Assembly: GCA_013041975.1 (NCBI GenBank)
Contig: JABDQZ010000274.1
Span: forward strand, 1 to 7,292
Direction of reading: 5' to 3'
DNA: 7,292 nt
Origin: Gammaproteobacteria bacterium
Lineage (GTDB): Bacteria; Pseudomonadota; Gammaproteobacteria; Chromatiales; Chromatiaceae
Under the pieces are notes generated by a model. The model made no database searches and had not been told where the DNA came from. It was given only the letters and a program-made list of their open reading frames with translations. Each line of letters begins with the position of its first letter. The stretch's first letter is position 1. A program made the position numbers and the translations under genes. Below are positions 1-6,876 of the stretch, piece after piece.

Positions 1-891
1 GAACCGACTTATATCCTGTTGCAGGTGCCGCTGTCCAAACGCGCTAACCTCGAAAGTCTTCATGATCTGCCTGTGATGAACATGATGAACCAGTCTGTGC
101 CTTTGGGTTCGCTGGGCAAGTTTGTTCAATACAAACGTGAAGACATGATCTTCGCCAAGGATCTGCGTCCTGTCGAGTTTGTTGTCGGTGACTCCAAGGG
201 TCGTCTGGCAGCTCCAGTATATTCTCAGCTGGATGTAGACAAGCTGCTGGAAGAATACACTGCGCCTGATGGAGTAAAACTCGCCAGCACCTATGCAGGC
301 CCGCCTGATACTGACTCACAGTCCGGTTTCGAATGGTCCGGTGAATGGACTGTAACCTTTGAAACCTTCCGTGACATGGGTGCAGCCTACGCCATTGCCC
401 TGATTGCTATCTATATGCTGGTTGTGTGGCAGTTTGGAAACTTCATCATCCCTGCTGTCATCATGGCACCTATTCCGCTCACACTGCTGGGCATTGTGCC
501 CGGCCACATGCTATTTGGTGCGGACTTTACGGCTACTTCAATGATCGGCTGGATTGCACTGGCAGGTATTATTGTGCGTAACTCGATTCTGCTGGTGGAC
601 TTCACTATCGTGCTGATGCGTGAAGGTAAGGATCTGTACGATGCCGTTATCATCGCGGCTATGGCCAGAACCCGCCCCATTATTATTACAGCACTGGCGC
701 TGGTGGGCGGTTCTGCGGTAATCCTGACTGATCCTATCTTCCAGGGCATGGCAATATCACTACTTTTTGGTGTATTCATGTCAACAGCACTCACCCTGCT
801 GGTTGTTCCTCTGGGCTGCCTGAGTGTTGGAGAGAGAACCTTCCGCATTGCAGCAGGCCTGTCTCCTGAAAAACCAGCGGAGGAAGAATAG
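1..891 (+). CDS. RND-family efflux transporter permease, C-terminal part (5' end outside window)
   Basis: This is the last 296 codons of an inner-membrane RND pump, which uses the proton gradient to drive export, usually with a periplasmic adaptor and an outer-membrane channel. The frame is open from base 1, so the start lies upstream; full RND permeases are about 1000-1100 residues, so roughly 70% is missing. The first ~115 residues look like the end of the second periplasmic porter loop. After them come five hydrophobic segments matching TM8-TM12: one starting near AAYAIALIAIYML, one at NFIIPAVIMAPIPL, one containing the family signature AGIIVRNSILLVDF, one at RPIIITALALVGG, and the last at FGVFMSTALTLLVVPLGC. 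The signature differs from AcrB (GLSAKNAILIVEF) and from CusA/CzcA, so the substrate (drug, metal or other) cannot be called. The gene ends TAG and is followed by a terminator, so it is probably the last gene of its operon. The family is certain; the subtype is not. Confidence 0.93.
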   Translation, partial: EPTYILLQVPLSKRANLESLHDLPVMNMMNQSVPLGSLGKFVQYKREDMIFAKDLRPVEFVVGDSKGRLAAPVYSQLDVDKLLEEYTAPDGVKLASTYAGPPDTDSQSGFEWSGEWTVTFETFRDMGAAYAIALIAIYMLVVWQFGNFIIPAVIMAPIPLTLLGIVPGHMLFGADFTATSMIGWIALAGIIVRNSILLVDFTIVLMREGKDLYDAVIIAAMARTRPIIITALALVGGSAVILTDPIFQGMAISLLFGVFMSTALTLLVVPLGCLSVGERTFRIAAGLSPEKPAEEE

Positions 892-939
892 TAAAATCCT
901 GTTGGTCATCTCCGCACCGGCGGCAGTGACTGATTTTGC

Positions 940-977
940 AAAGGGTTGGCATCGGATATCGACGCCAACCCTTTTTT
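940..977 (+). terminator. Rho-independent terminator of the RND operon
   Basis: An 11-bp perfect stem (940-950 with 964-974, AAAGGGTTGGC / GCCAACCCTTT) is capped by a further 3-bp pairing (952-954 with 960-962) around a GATAT loop, with one A/C mismatch between the two stems. A run of six T (972-977) overlaps the end of the 3' arm. It lies 48 bp after the RND stop and 18 bp before the next start codon, so it should separate the pump transcript from the genes that follow. Confidence 0.88.
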
Positions 978-982
978 ATTTG

Positions 983-988
983 TAGAAT
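983..988 (+). promoter_or_regulatory. Candidate -10 element (TAGAAT) for the membrane protein / antiporter unit
   Basis: TAGAAT at 983-988 matches the sigma-70 -10 consensus at five of six bases and sits directly after the terminator. No good -35 is found at 16-19 bp upstream, where the hairpin arm lies. If used, transcription would begin at about 994-996, at or next to the ATG at 996, which would give a nearly leaderless message. This would fit the lack of a ribosome binding site there. It is a weak call from one hexamer. Confidence 0.25.
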
Positions 989-995
989 CGATACC

Positions 996-1586
996 ATGGG
1001 TTTCAAATCACTCAAGACATCACTCGACTGGCACACAGACACAGCGCGACAGCTGTATGCAATCATGCCTTTATGGATTTTATTAACGCCTCTACTGTTC
1101 ATGATAATCCTGCTGGGCCTTGACCAGACTGCCTTGAGTACATGGATGGACAAGCAAAGTGCTGAAATAGCGGCACCCTCAATCCTTGCCATTGCCCTGC
1201 TGACAGCCCTGTGGCAAATGAAAACCAATACCCATATCTATTTTAAATGGCAGGCATTTTTTGCATTGATCCTTTTTTTCAGGGAACTGCACTTTTATGG
1301 AACCAACAATGGTTTCTACATTGGTTTCATTCTGATGATGTGGTGGGCCTCAAAAAACCGTGACCGCCTGCTCCCCTATTTCCAAAACCCGACTATTGTT
1401 TCCATCATTGTATTAATTATATGGACGTACCTGATCAGTAAATCATTTGATCGTCACTACTGGGACAGCCTGATACCTGCCGGTGTAGAGAGCGACCTGT
1501 TTGAAGAGAATCTGGAACTGATTGGACACCTTTTATTTACAAGCCTTGTGGTGATATCAGCTAAACTGAAGTTAACCAATAATTAA
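996..1586 (+). CDS. Multi-pass membrane protein of unknown function
   Basis: I do not recognise this 196-residue protein. About five or six hydrophobic stretches are visible: residues ~22-42, 59-73, 83-98, 105-118, 132-150 and 175-190, so it is an integral inner-membrane protein, with no cleavable signal peptide evident. Two polar, charged stretches interrupt the membrane segments and look like the functional parts: FFRELHFYG at 94-102, and residues 151-178, which contain FDRHYW, then AGVESD and an acidic run ending in LELIGH. I chose the ATG at 996. The frame stays open upstream to a TTG at 936, but that would place the N-terminus inside the terminator hairpin and add a basic, non-hydrophobic stretch. 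No Shine-Dalgarno sequence precedes 996. It ends 12 bp before the antiporter start, so the two are probably co-transcribed. That suggests, but does not show, a role linked to ion transport or the membrane. The reading frame is long and clean, so it is very likely a real gene. Confidence 0.82.
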   Translation: MGFKSLKTSLDWHTDTARQLYAIMPLWILLTPLLFMIILLGLDQTALSTWMDKQSAEIAAPSILAIALLTALWQMKTNTHIYFKWQAFFALILFFRELHFYGTNNGFYIGFILMMWWASKNRDRLLPYFQNPTIVSIIVLIIWTYLISKSFDRHYWDSLIPAGVESDLFEENLELIGHLLFTSLVVISAKLKLTNN

Positions 1587-1598
1587 TCCACCAAAAGT

Positions 1599-3209
1599 AT
1601 GGAATCTATACTATTATCCATCGACCCCAGTGATCCAATATGGATTGCCATTGCCTTTGTATTCGGCTTTGCTGTCAAGTTGATCGGTCTACCACCTCTG
1701 GTCGGCTTCCTGTTTGCAGGTTTCATGCTCAATGCCATTGGCGCCGAAGGCGGTACTTTCCTTAGTGCAACAGCTGACCTGGGTATCACCTTGCTGTTGT
1801 TCACCATTGGCCTGAAACTTAAGCTCAGCTCTCTTACCAAACCTGAAGTTTGGGGAGTAGCCTCCATTCACATGGTCACGTTAACCCTGTTAATCGCAGG
1901 CCTTGTAATGATATTTTCCACTCTTGGATTCTCACTGTTTGCTGGACTGGATTTTAATAGTGCCCTGTTGATCGGTTTTGCACTGTCATTTTCGAGTACG
2001 GTATTTGCCATCAAGATACTTGATCAGATTGGTGCCACCATGTCACGTCATGGCAATATTGCCGTTGGTGTACTGGTTGTACAGGATATTGCTGCTGTAG
2101 TATTCCTTGCCGCTTCCACCGGAAAGGTTCCCGAAATATGGGCTGTTGGCCTGTTATTACTGATCCCGCTACGCCATCTTTTACACAGAATCCTACAACA
2201 CACCGGGCATGGTGAATTACTGGTTCTATATGGCATTGTATTGGCACTTGGTGGCGCCGATGTATTCGAACTGGTGGGTATGAAAGGAGACGTTGGAGCA
2301 CTTGTTCTGGGAATGTTGCTGGCACATCACCCCAAAGCCAAGGAAATGGCAAATGCCCTGCTCAGCTTTAAAGACCTGTTCCTGGTCGGCTTTTTCCTCA
2401 GTGTTGGAATGACCGCCCTGCCCGGACTGGAGGAAATGATGATTGCATCCATCTTTATTGTCTTCCTGCCCATTAAAGTCGCTATATATTTTGGACTGTT
2501 TAACCTCTTTAAACTCCGCTCCAGCACCTCATGGCGCTCTTCACTTAATCTTGCCAACTACAGCGAATTTGGTCTTATTGTCGGTACACTTTGCACAGCA
2601 GCTGGCTGGTTACCCGTCGAATGGCTGGCAATTTTTGCCATCACCATGTCAATGTCATTAATAGTATCAGCACCAATCACCCCGGTACGCGACAAGCTCT
2701 ACAACCAATGGCGCTACAGATTCAAACGCTTTGAAAGGCGCCAGCGCATCGAAGGTGAGGAAGATCTCGACCTGCATCATATCGAAGCCGTGATCTTTGG
2801 CATGGGCCGTGTTGGCAGTGCCGTTTACGATTCGATTGAAAAGGATTTTGAGTCCAGGATTGTCGGTGTAGAAATTGATGCCGACCGGGTCGACAGACTC
2901 TGTGAAAAAAATCGCACGGTTGTCAATGGTGATGCTACCAACCCGGATTTCTGGGCCCGTGCACCGAGCCTGCTGCAAGGATTACAATGGGTGCTGCTGA
3001 CCCTGCCTTCACATCAGGCTAATATCGCCGCGGCCACGCATCTCAAGGAAATGGGTTATGTCGGAAAAATTGCTTCAATATCCAAATATGACGATGAAAT
3101 TGAGCAATTGAAAAAGCTGGGCGTAGACCATACATTCAACATTTATGCACAGGCCGGTATTGGTTTTGCCGACGATTTAAAGCGGCAGCATGACTGCTTT
3201 GGCAGTTAA
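1599..3209 (+). CDS. CPA2-family (Kef-type) monovalent cation/proton antiporter with RCK/TrkA-N domain
   Basis: This 536-residue inner-membrane protein probably exchanges K+ or Na+ for H+ for pH or ion homeostasis. Residues ~13-362 form the Na_H_exchanger membrane domain with about 12 hydrophobic segments. They include the family's FSSTVFAIKIL (131-141) and LVVQDIAAVVFL (159-170), whose Q162-D163 pair matches the QD of E. coli KefC, and SEFGLIV (322-328). Residues ~395-525 form a Rossmann-type RCK/TrkA-N domain with the nucleotide-binding glycines GMGRVG (401-406), an acidic E425 after the second strand (VGVEID), and GDAT (444-447). It is shorter than KefB/KefC (about 600-620) and lacks their acidic regulatory loop: where KefC has HALESDIEPFKG, this protein has KEMANALLSFKD (about 248-259). 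Glutathione gating is therefore unlikely. The ATG at 1599 has only a weak purine-rich stretch (AAAAG) upstream, which fits translational coupling with the preceding gene 12 bp away. The gene ends TAA just before a hairpin terminator. Confidence 0.93.
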   Translation: MESILLSIDPSDPIWIAIAFVFGFAVKLIGLPPLVGFLFAGFMLNAIGAEGGTFLSATADLGITLLLFTIGLKLKLSSLTKPEVWGVASIHMVTLTLLIAGLVMIFSTLGFSLFAGLDFNSALLIGFALSFSSTVFAIKILDQIGATMSRHGNIAVGVLVVQDIAAVVFLAASTGKVPEIWAVGLLLLIPLRHLLHRILQHTGHGELLVLYGIVLALGGADVFELVGMKGDVGALVLGMLLAHHPKAKEMANALLSFKDLFLVGFFLSVGMTALPGLEEMMIASIFIVFLPIKVAIYFGLFNLFKLRSSTSWRSSLNLANYSEFGLIVGTLCTAAGWLPVEWLAIFAITMSMSLIVSAPITPVRDKLYNQWRYRFKRFERRQRIEGEEDLDLHHIEAVIFGMGRVGSAVYDSIEKDFESRIVGVEIDADRVDRLCEKNRTVVNGDATNPDFWARAPSLLQGLQWVLLTLPSHQANIAAATHLKEMGYVGKIASISKYDDEIEQLKKLGVDHTFNIYAQAGIGFADDLKRQHDCFGS

Positions 3210-3222
3210 TAAACGGAATAAA

Positions 3223-3254
3223 ACAAAGCCCGCATTTGCGGGCTTTGTACTTTT
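3223..3254. terminator. Bidirectional intrinsic terminator between antiporter and mrp
   Basis: An 11-bp perfect inverted repeat (3223-3233 ACAAAGCCCGC with 3238-3248 GCGGGCTTTGT) surrounds a 4-base ATTT loop. On the plus strand it is followed by AC and then TTTT (3251-3254), and it lies 13 bp after the antiporter stop. On the minus strand the hairpin is followed by TTTATT, and it lies 25 bp after the mrp stop. It can therefore end both convergent transcripts. Confidence 0.87.
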
Positions 3255-3273
3255 GAACTTGAGGAAATTCCGA

Positions 3274-4365
3274 TCAGTTGTTCTGAATGACAATGTTGGG
3301 GAATTTCGCTGCATAACTCTTACCCTGCAATGCCAGCTTGGCAGCAGCCTTGCGGGCAATTTCACGGTAAATCTGTGAGGGACGCGCATCGGGTTCCGCA
3401 ACAACGGTAGGCTTACCGGAATCCGTTTCTTCACGAATACGCAGTTCCAGGGGCAATGCACCAAGAAAATCTACACCATACTCTTCAGCCATGCGGCCAC
3501 CACCACCCTCTCCGAAGATATGTTCTTCATGGCCACAGTTGGAACAGATATGAATACTCATATTCTCAACAATACCCAGTACCGGAACCTCAACTTTTTC
3601 AAACATCTTGAAGCCTTTACGCGCATCCAGCAGGGCAATATCCTGCGGCGTAGTTACGACTATCGCACCGGAAACCGGAACTTTCTGCGCCAGTGTCAGC
3701 TGGGTGTCACCTGTTCCTGGTGGCAAGTCGATCACCAGGTAATCCAGTTCTGACCAGTTGGTATCGTTCAGTAACTGCTCCAGAGCCTGGGTCACCATTG
3801 GACCACGCCAGATCATCGGGGTTTCTTCATCAATCAGGAAACCGATAGACATGGCCTGCAAATCATAGCTGGTCATTGGCTCCAGTGTAGTGCCGTCTTT
3901 TGATTCAGGCTGACCGGAAATACCCAGCATGCGAGGCTGAGAAGGTCCGTAAATATCTGCATCCAGAACACCAACCCGGGCACCTTCATGAGCCAGCGCC
4001 AGGGCCAGGTTAACTGCTGTGGTGGATTTACCCACGCCACCTTTACCTGAAGCTACAGCGATGATGTTTTTCACGTTATCAATGGGCTTGAGTGATTTCT
4101 GTACCGAATGTGCATCGATTTTCATATCAACATTAACTTCACAGGAAGATACACCATCAACAGCTTCGACCGCTGCTTTCACGGCTGCAGCAATATCATC
4201 CTTAATGGTTTTTACGGGAAATCCCATCACAATTGAGACTGATACATTACCGCCATCAATTTGTATATCTTTTACAGACTTGGTACTGACCAGGTCTTTT
4301 TCGAGATGTGGCTCGATATAGCTTTTAATCGCTTCTTCGACTGCTTCGCGAGTTAAATCAGACAT
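3274..4365 (-). CDS. apbC: Iron-sulfur cluster carrier protein, Mrp/ApbC/NBP35 family P-loop ATPase
   Basis: This cytoplasmic 363-residue ATPase binds a [4Fe-4S] cluster and transfers it to target apoproteins; the usual names are mrp and apbC. Residues ~1-85 form the N-terminal MIP18-like (DUF59) domain. The ATPase domain begins near residue 100 with the deviant Walker A motif SGKGGVGKST (106-115). It continues with DADIYGPSQPRM (135-146) and VIDLPPGTGD (211-220), all typical of the family. The bridging cluster ligands are the CxxC pair C274 and C277 (ICSNCG). Length is normal (E. coli Mrp is about 370), and all key motifs are present. The start is supported by AGGAG nine bases before the ATG (plus-strand complement CTCCT at 4375-4379). 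It is divergent from metG, as in E. coli, and convergent with the antiporter gene. Confidence 0.97.
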   Translation of the reverse strand: MSDLTREAVEEAIKSYIEPHLEKDLVSTKSVKDIQIDGGNVSVSIVMGFPVKTIKDDIAAAVKAAVEAVDGVSSCEVNVDMKIDAHSVQKSLKPIDNVKNIIAVASGKGGVGKSTTAVNLALALAHEGARVGVLDADIYGPSQPRMLGISGQPESKDGTTLEPMTSYDLQAMSIGFLIDEETPMIWRGPMVTQALEQLLNDTNWSELDYLVIDLPPGTGDTQLTLAQKVPVSGAIVVTTPQDIALLDARKGFKMFEKVEVPVLGIVENMSIHICSNCGHEEHIFGEGGGGRMAEEYGVDFLGALPLELRIREETDSGKPTVVAEPDARPSQIYREIARKAAAKLALQGKSYAAKFPNIVIQNN

Positions 4366-4384
4366 TTTCCAGTTCTCCTGCTAC

Positions 4385-4397
4385 CCGTGGAACACGG
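4385..4397 (-). promoter_or_regulatory. Small hairpin in the mrp 5' leader
   Basis: A perfect 5-bp inverted repeat (CCGTG at 4385-4389, CACGG at 4393-4397) with a GAA spacer lies just upstream of the AGGAG ribosome binding site of mrp. In the mRNA it would fold into a short GC-rich stem with a 3-base loop ending five bases before the AGGAG. It could influence ribosome access or be a small operator. The structure is seen directly; a function is not shown. Confidence 0.35.
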
Positions 4398-4428
4398 ATG
4401 TTGATGATTCAAGACTAAATTGGCGTGG

Positions 4429-4434
4429 ATTCTA
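4429..4434 (-). promoter_or_regulatory. apbC: Candidate -10 element for mrp
   Basis: On the minus strand TAGAAT (plus-strand ATTCTA) matches the sigma-70 -10 consensus at five of six bases. It is preceded by a run of eight T. The best -35 options about 17-19 bp upstream (GGTAAT or TTGGTA) are weak. Initiation here would give a leader of about 57 bases containing the 4385-4397 hairpin and the ribosome binding site. Tentative. Confidence 0.35.
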
Positions 4435-4643
4435 CACTAAAAAAAAGAATAATTACCAACTGATTTACTAGGTTTTTGCAATTCATCTGGGTTGTTATTA
4501 AACAAATGATGAAAAATCGATCAGCAAAATACAAATCCGCAATTCTTAGGGAACTATTTGTTCAACACAGATAGTGAGATAACTGATCACTTCAAAATCT
4601 AATAGCTATTCCAAAGCTCGTTAGAAAATTTTGGCTGTGACCA

Positions 4644-4673
4644 ATGACGCCTTACTCTGCTTTGTGGGATAAT
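4644..4673 (+). promoter_or_regulatory. metG: Candidate metG promoter with extended -10
   Basis: ATGACG at 4644-4649 matches the -35 consensus at four of six bases. After an 18-bp spacer comes GATAAT at 4668-4673 (five of six), preceded by TG at 4665-4666, giving the extended -10 form TGnGATAAT. Transcription would start near 4680, leaving a leader of about 25 bases before the ATG at 4705. This is the best sigma-70-like signal upstream of metG. Confidence 0.5.
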
Positions 4674-4704
4674 TATTGGATTCACTATTAATTACTTGTC
4701 AGTC

Positions 4705-6756
4705 ATGTCACAAAACGCTCGAAAAATCCTGGTAACCAGTGCCCTGCCATACGCCAATGGTCCCATCCATATCGGCCACCTGGTCGAGTATATACAGACC
4801 GATATCTGGAGCCGGTTCCAGAAAATGCGCGGCCATGAATGCTGGTATGTTTGTGCCGACGATGCCCATGGCACGCCTATCATGCTACATGCCCGTAAAC
4901 TGGGTATTGAGCCGGAAGAACTGATTGAGCGGATATGGAAAGAGCACAATCAAGACTTCTCGGATTTTGCCGTTGCCTTTGATAACTACTACTCAACCCA
5001 TTCACCTGAAAACCAGGAAATGGCTAATCTCATTTACGAAAACAACCGTGATGCAGGCCATATTGAGCGCAAGACCATATCCCAGGCTTTTGATCCCGAG
5101 GCCAATATGTTTCTGCCGGATCGATTTATTAAGGGAACCTGCCCCAAATGTGGCACTGACGATCAGTACGGTGACAACTGTGAAGCCTGTGGTGCGACCT
5201 ATTCTCCCACTGACCTGAAAAACCCGGTTTCAGCCGTATCAGGAGCCACTCCGACCGAAAAGGATTCTGAACATCTGTTTTTCCAGCTGTCAGATTTCGA
5301 ACAAATGCTCAAGCAATGGCACAAGGCCGGTCATGTGCAGGAAGAAATGGCCAACAAGATGGATGAGTGGTTTGAAGCCGGTTTGTCAGACTGGGATATT
5401 TCCCGTGATGCACCCTACTTCGGTTTTGAAATTCCTGATGCGCCTGGCAAGTATTTCTATGTCTGGCTGGATGCACCAATCGGTTATATCGCAAGTTTCA
5501 GAAACCTTTGCGCTAAAAATGATGCTCTGGATTTTGATGAATTCTGGAAAGCCGGAACAAAAACCACCGAGCTTTATCATTTTATCGGTAAAGATATCAT
5601 CAATTTCCATGCCCTGTTCTGGCCAGCGATGCTGCATGGCGCAGGGTTCCGTATGCCCAATGCGGTATTTGCTCATGGGTTTTTAACCGTTGATGGTGCC
5701 AAGATGTCCAAGTCACGCGGCACCTTTATCAAGGCACGCACTTATCTGCATCATTTAAACCCGGAATACCTGCGCTATTACTTCGCTGCAAAACTGGGTT
5801 CAGGTGTCGATGACATCGATCTGAATCTTGAAGACTTTCAGCAACGTGTCAATTCCGACCTGGTCGGAAAGGTCGTCAATATCGCCAGCCGTAATGCCGG
5901 CTTTATCAAGAAACGCTTTGCCGGAAAACTGTCAGATAAGATTGCCGAGCCGCAACTGTTCCAGTCCTTTATCGACGCCGGTGACTCTATCGCGGAGCAT
6001 TACGAAAAACGTGAATATTCGCGCGCTGTCCGTGAAATTATGGCTTTGGCTGATAAAGCCAATCAGTACATTGATGACAAAAAACCCTGGGTTATTGCAA
6101 AAGAGGATGGCAAAGACCGGGAACTGCATGATATCTGCTCCATGGGAATCAATCTGTTCAGGGTTCTTATTGGATACCTGCGTCCTATTCTGCCAACCAC
6201 GGCCCAAGCATCAGAGCAGTTTTTGCAGGTTGAACCATTAAGCTGGGATGCACTGGCAACGCCTTTAACTGGACATGAAATTGCCAAATTCAAACCCCTG
6301 ATGACCCGTATTGAGCGTGAAAAAATTGATGCCATGGTAGAAGCTGAAAAGCACTCGGCTGAAAAAAGCGAGCCATCAAAACCAGCTGCAAAACAGAAAC
6401 CCGAACAAGCCAATGAAACTGACAGCAACTACATCAGCTTCGATGATTTCACCAAAGTTGATCTGCGTATCGCAAAAATTGTTGAAGCCAGCCATGTAGA
6501 AGGCGCTGACAAGCTGCTACAGCTGACGCTGGATATCGGAGAAGAAAACACCCGCAATGTTTTTGCAGGAATCAAATCAGCCTACGCTCCTGAAGACCTG
6601 AGCGGCAAGTTGACCGTCATGGTCGCCAATCTTGCACCGCGTAAAATGAAATTCGGCGTTTCTGAAGGCATGGTGCTGGCTGCAGGCCCTGGCGGCAAAG
6701 AACTTTATATTCTCGAACCGACTGATGGGGCAAAACCCGGAATGAAAGTAAAATAA
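4705..6756 (+). CDS. metG: Methionyl-tRNA synthetase (MetG, long form with C-terminal tRNA-binding domain)
   Basis: This cytoplasmic class I synthetase joins methionine to initiator and elongator tRNA-Met using ATP. The 683 residues compare with 677 in E. coli. The Rossmann catalytic domain opens KILVTSALPYANG and carries the HIGH signature at 22-25. A zinc knuckle follows with four cysteines, C146, C149, C159 and C162 (CPKCG... CEACG), as in the E. coli-type enzyme. The KMSKS loop is at 333-337, then the helical anticodon-binding domain (~390-545). A lysine, glutamate and alanine-rich linker (~548-572) joins a C-terminal EMAP/Trbp111-type tRNA-binding domain (~577-683) used for dimerisation. 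I chose the ATG at 4705, which aligns with the E. coli N-terminus, over an in-frame TTG at 4696. No clear Shine-Dalgarno sequence precedes it. It is divergent from mrp, and rsxA follows after 120 bp with no evident terminator between, so some read-through is possible. Confidence 0.98.
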   Translation: MSQNARKILVTSALPYANGPIHIGHLVEYIQTDIWSRFQKMRGHECWYVCADDAHGTPIMLHARKLGIEPEELIERIWKEHNQDFSDFAVAFDNYYSTHSPENQEMANLIYENNRDAGHIERKTISQAFDPEANMFLPDRFIKGTCPKCGTDDQYGDNCEACGATYSPTDLKNPVSAVSGATPTEKDSEHLFFQLSDFEQMLKQWHKAGHVQEEMANKMDEWFEAGLSDWDISRDAPYFGFEIPDAPGKYFYVWLDAPIGYIASFRNLCAKNDALDFDEFWKAGTKTTELYHFIGKDIINFHALFWPAMLHGAGFRMPNAVFAHGFLTVDGAKMSKSRGTFIKARTYLHHLNPEYLRYYFAAKLGSGVDDIDLNLEDFQQRVNSDLVGKVVNIASRNAGFIKKRFAGKLSDKIAEPQLFQSFIDAGDSIAEHYEKREYSRAVREIMALADKANQYIDDKKPWVIAKEDGKDRELHDICSMGINLFRVLIGYLRPILPTTAQASEQFLQVEPLSWDALATPLTGHEIAKFKPLMTRIEREKIDAMVEAEKHSAEKSEPSKPAAKQKPEQANETDSNYISFDDFTKVDLRIAKIVEASHVEGADKLLQLTLDIGEENTRNVFAGIKSAYAPEDLSGKLTVMVANLAPRKMKFGVSEGMVLAAGPGGKELYILEPTDGAKPGMKVK

Positions 6757-6794
6757 GCGCAATCTGCACCAGCTATAACCCTGTAAACATTGAA

Positions 6795-6816
6795 GATTTT
6801 CAAATACGATTTTCAA
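6795..6816. repeat. 9-bp direct repeat upstream of rsxA
   Basis: GATTTTCAA occurs at 6795-6803 and again at 6808-6816, 13 bp apart start to start. The first copy is also part of an inverted repeat, TTGAA-GATT-TTCAA (6790-6803). The pair lies directly upstream of the candidate extended -10 of rsxA, where a regulator or the -35 contact would be expected. The stretch is AT-rich, so chance is possible. Confidence 0.4.
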
Positions 6817-6823
6817 GAATAGG

Positions 6824-6832
6824 TGTTATGCT
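6824..6832 (+). promoter_or_regulatory. rsxA: Candidate extended -10 promoter for rsxA
   Basis: TG at 6824-6825, one base, then TATGCT at 6827-6832 (four of six to TATAAT) forms an extended -10. No good -35 is found at the usual distance, which is tolerated by extended -10 promoters. Transcription would start near 6839, about 38 bases before the ATG. This suggests the rsx/rnf genes can be expressed apart from metG. Confidence 0.38.
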
Positions 6833-6876
6833 TTACTCATTGACAAGATTTTGAACTGGACCCTGCCAAGGCCTCT

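Larger units (their letters stand above)
4366..4704. other. AT-rich divergent intergenic region between mrp and metG
   Basis: These 339 bases separate the two divergent starts. Outside the candidate promoters listed separately, I see only short symmetric elements: TTGTT-ATTA-AACAA at 4492-4505 and a perfect 10-bp palindrome AATAGCTATT at 4601-4610. There is no tRNA, no recognisable riboswitch, no T-box and no MetJ box. The longest small frame I noticed (4506-4574, 22 residues) has no ribosome binding site and I do not call it. The stretch is clearly richer in A and T than the flanking genes, as expected for a two-way promoter region. Confidence 0.7.

Noticed and set aside
936..995. N-terminal extension of the unknown membrane protein from TTG at 936
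   Set aside because: It would be translated through the terminator hairpin, gives a non-hydrophobic basic stretch, and the ATG at 996 starts a more plausible protein.
4019..4321. Plus-strand open frame of 100 codons inside mrp
   Set aside because: It lies wholly opposite the conserved mrp coding sequence, whose P-loop and domain motifs are certain; it is a shadow frame.
4506..4574. A 22-residue basic reading frame (starts MMKNRSAKYK) in the mrp-metG intergenic region
   Set aside because: It has no Shine-Dalgarno sequence, no promoter placed for it and no recognised relative; frames this short arise by chance in AT-rich DNA.
4696..4704. Alternative TTG start of metG three codons upstream
   Set aside because: The ATG at 4705 gives an N-terminus that lines up with E. 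coli MetG without extra residues.
5333..6241. Long alternative frames inside metG on both strands
   Set aside because: They overlap the unmistakable MetG catalytic and anticodon-binding regions and show no domain features.
6840..6845. Perfect TTGACA -35 hexamer upstream of rsxA
   Set aside because: The sequence 16-18 bp downstream (around CTGCCA) is not a -10 element and lies at the ribosome binding site, so the match is probably chance.
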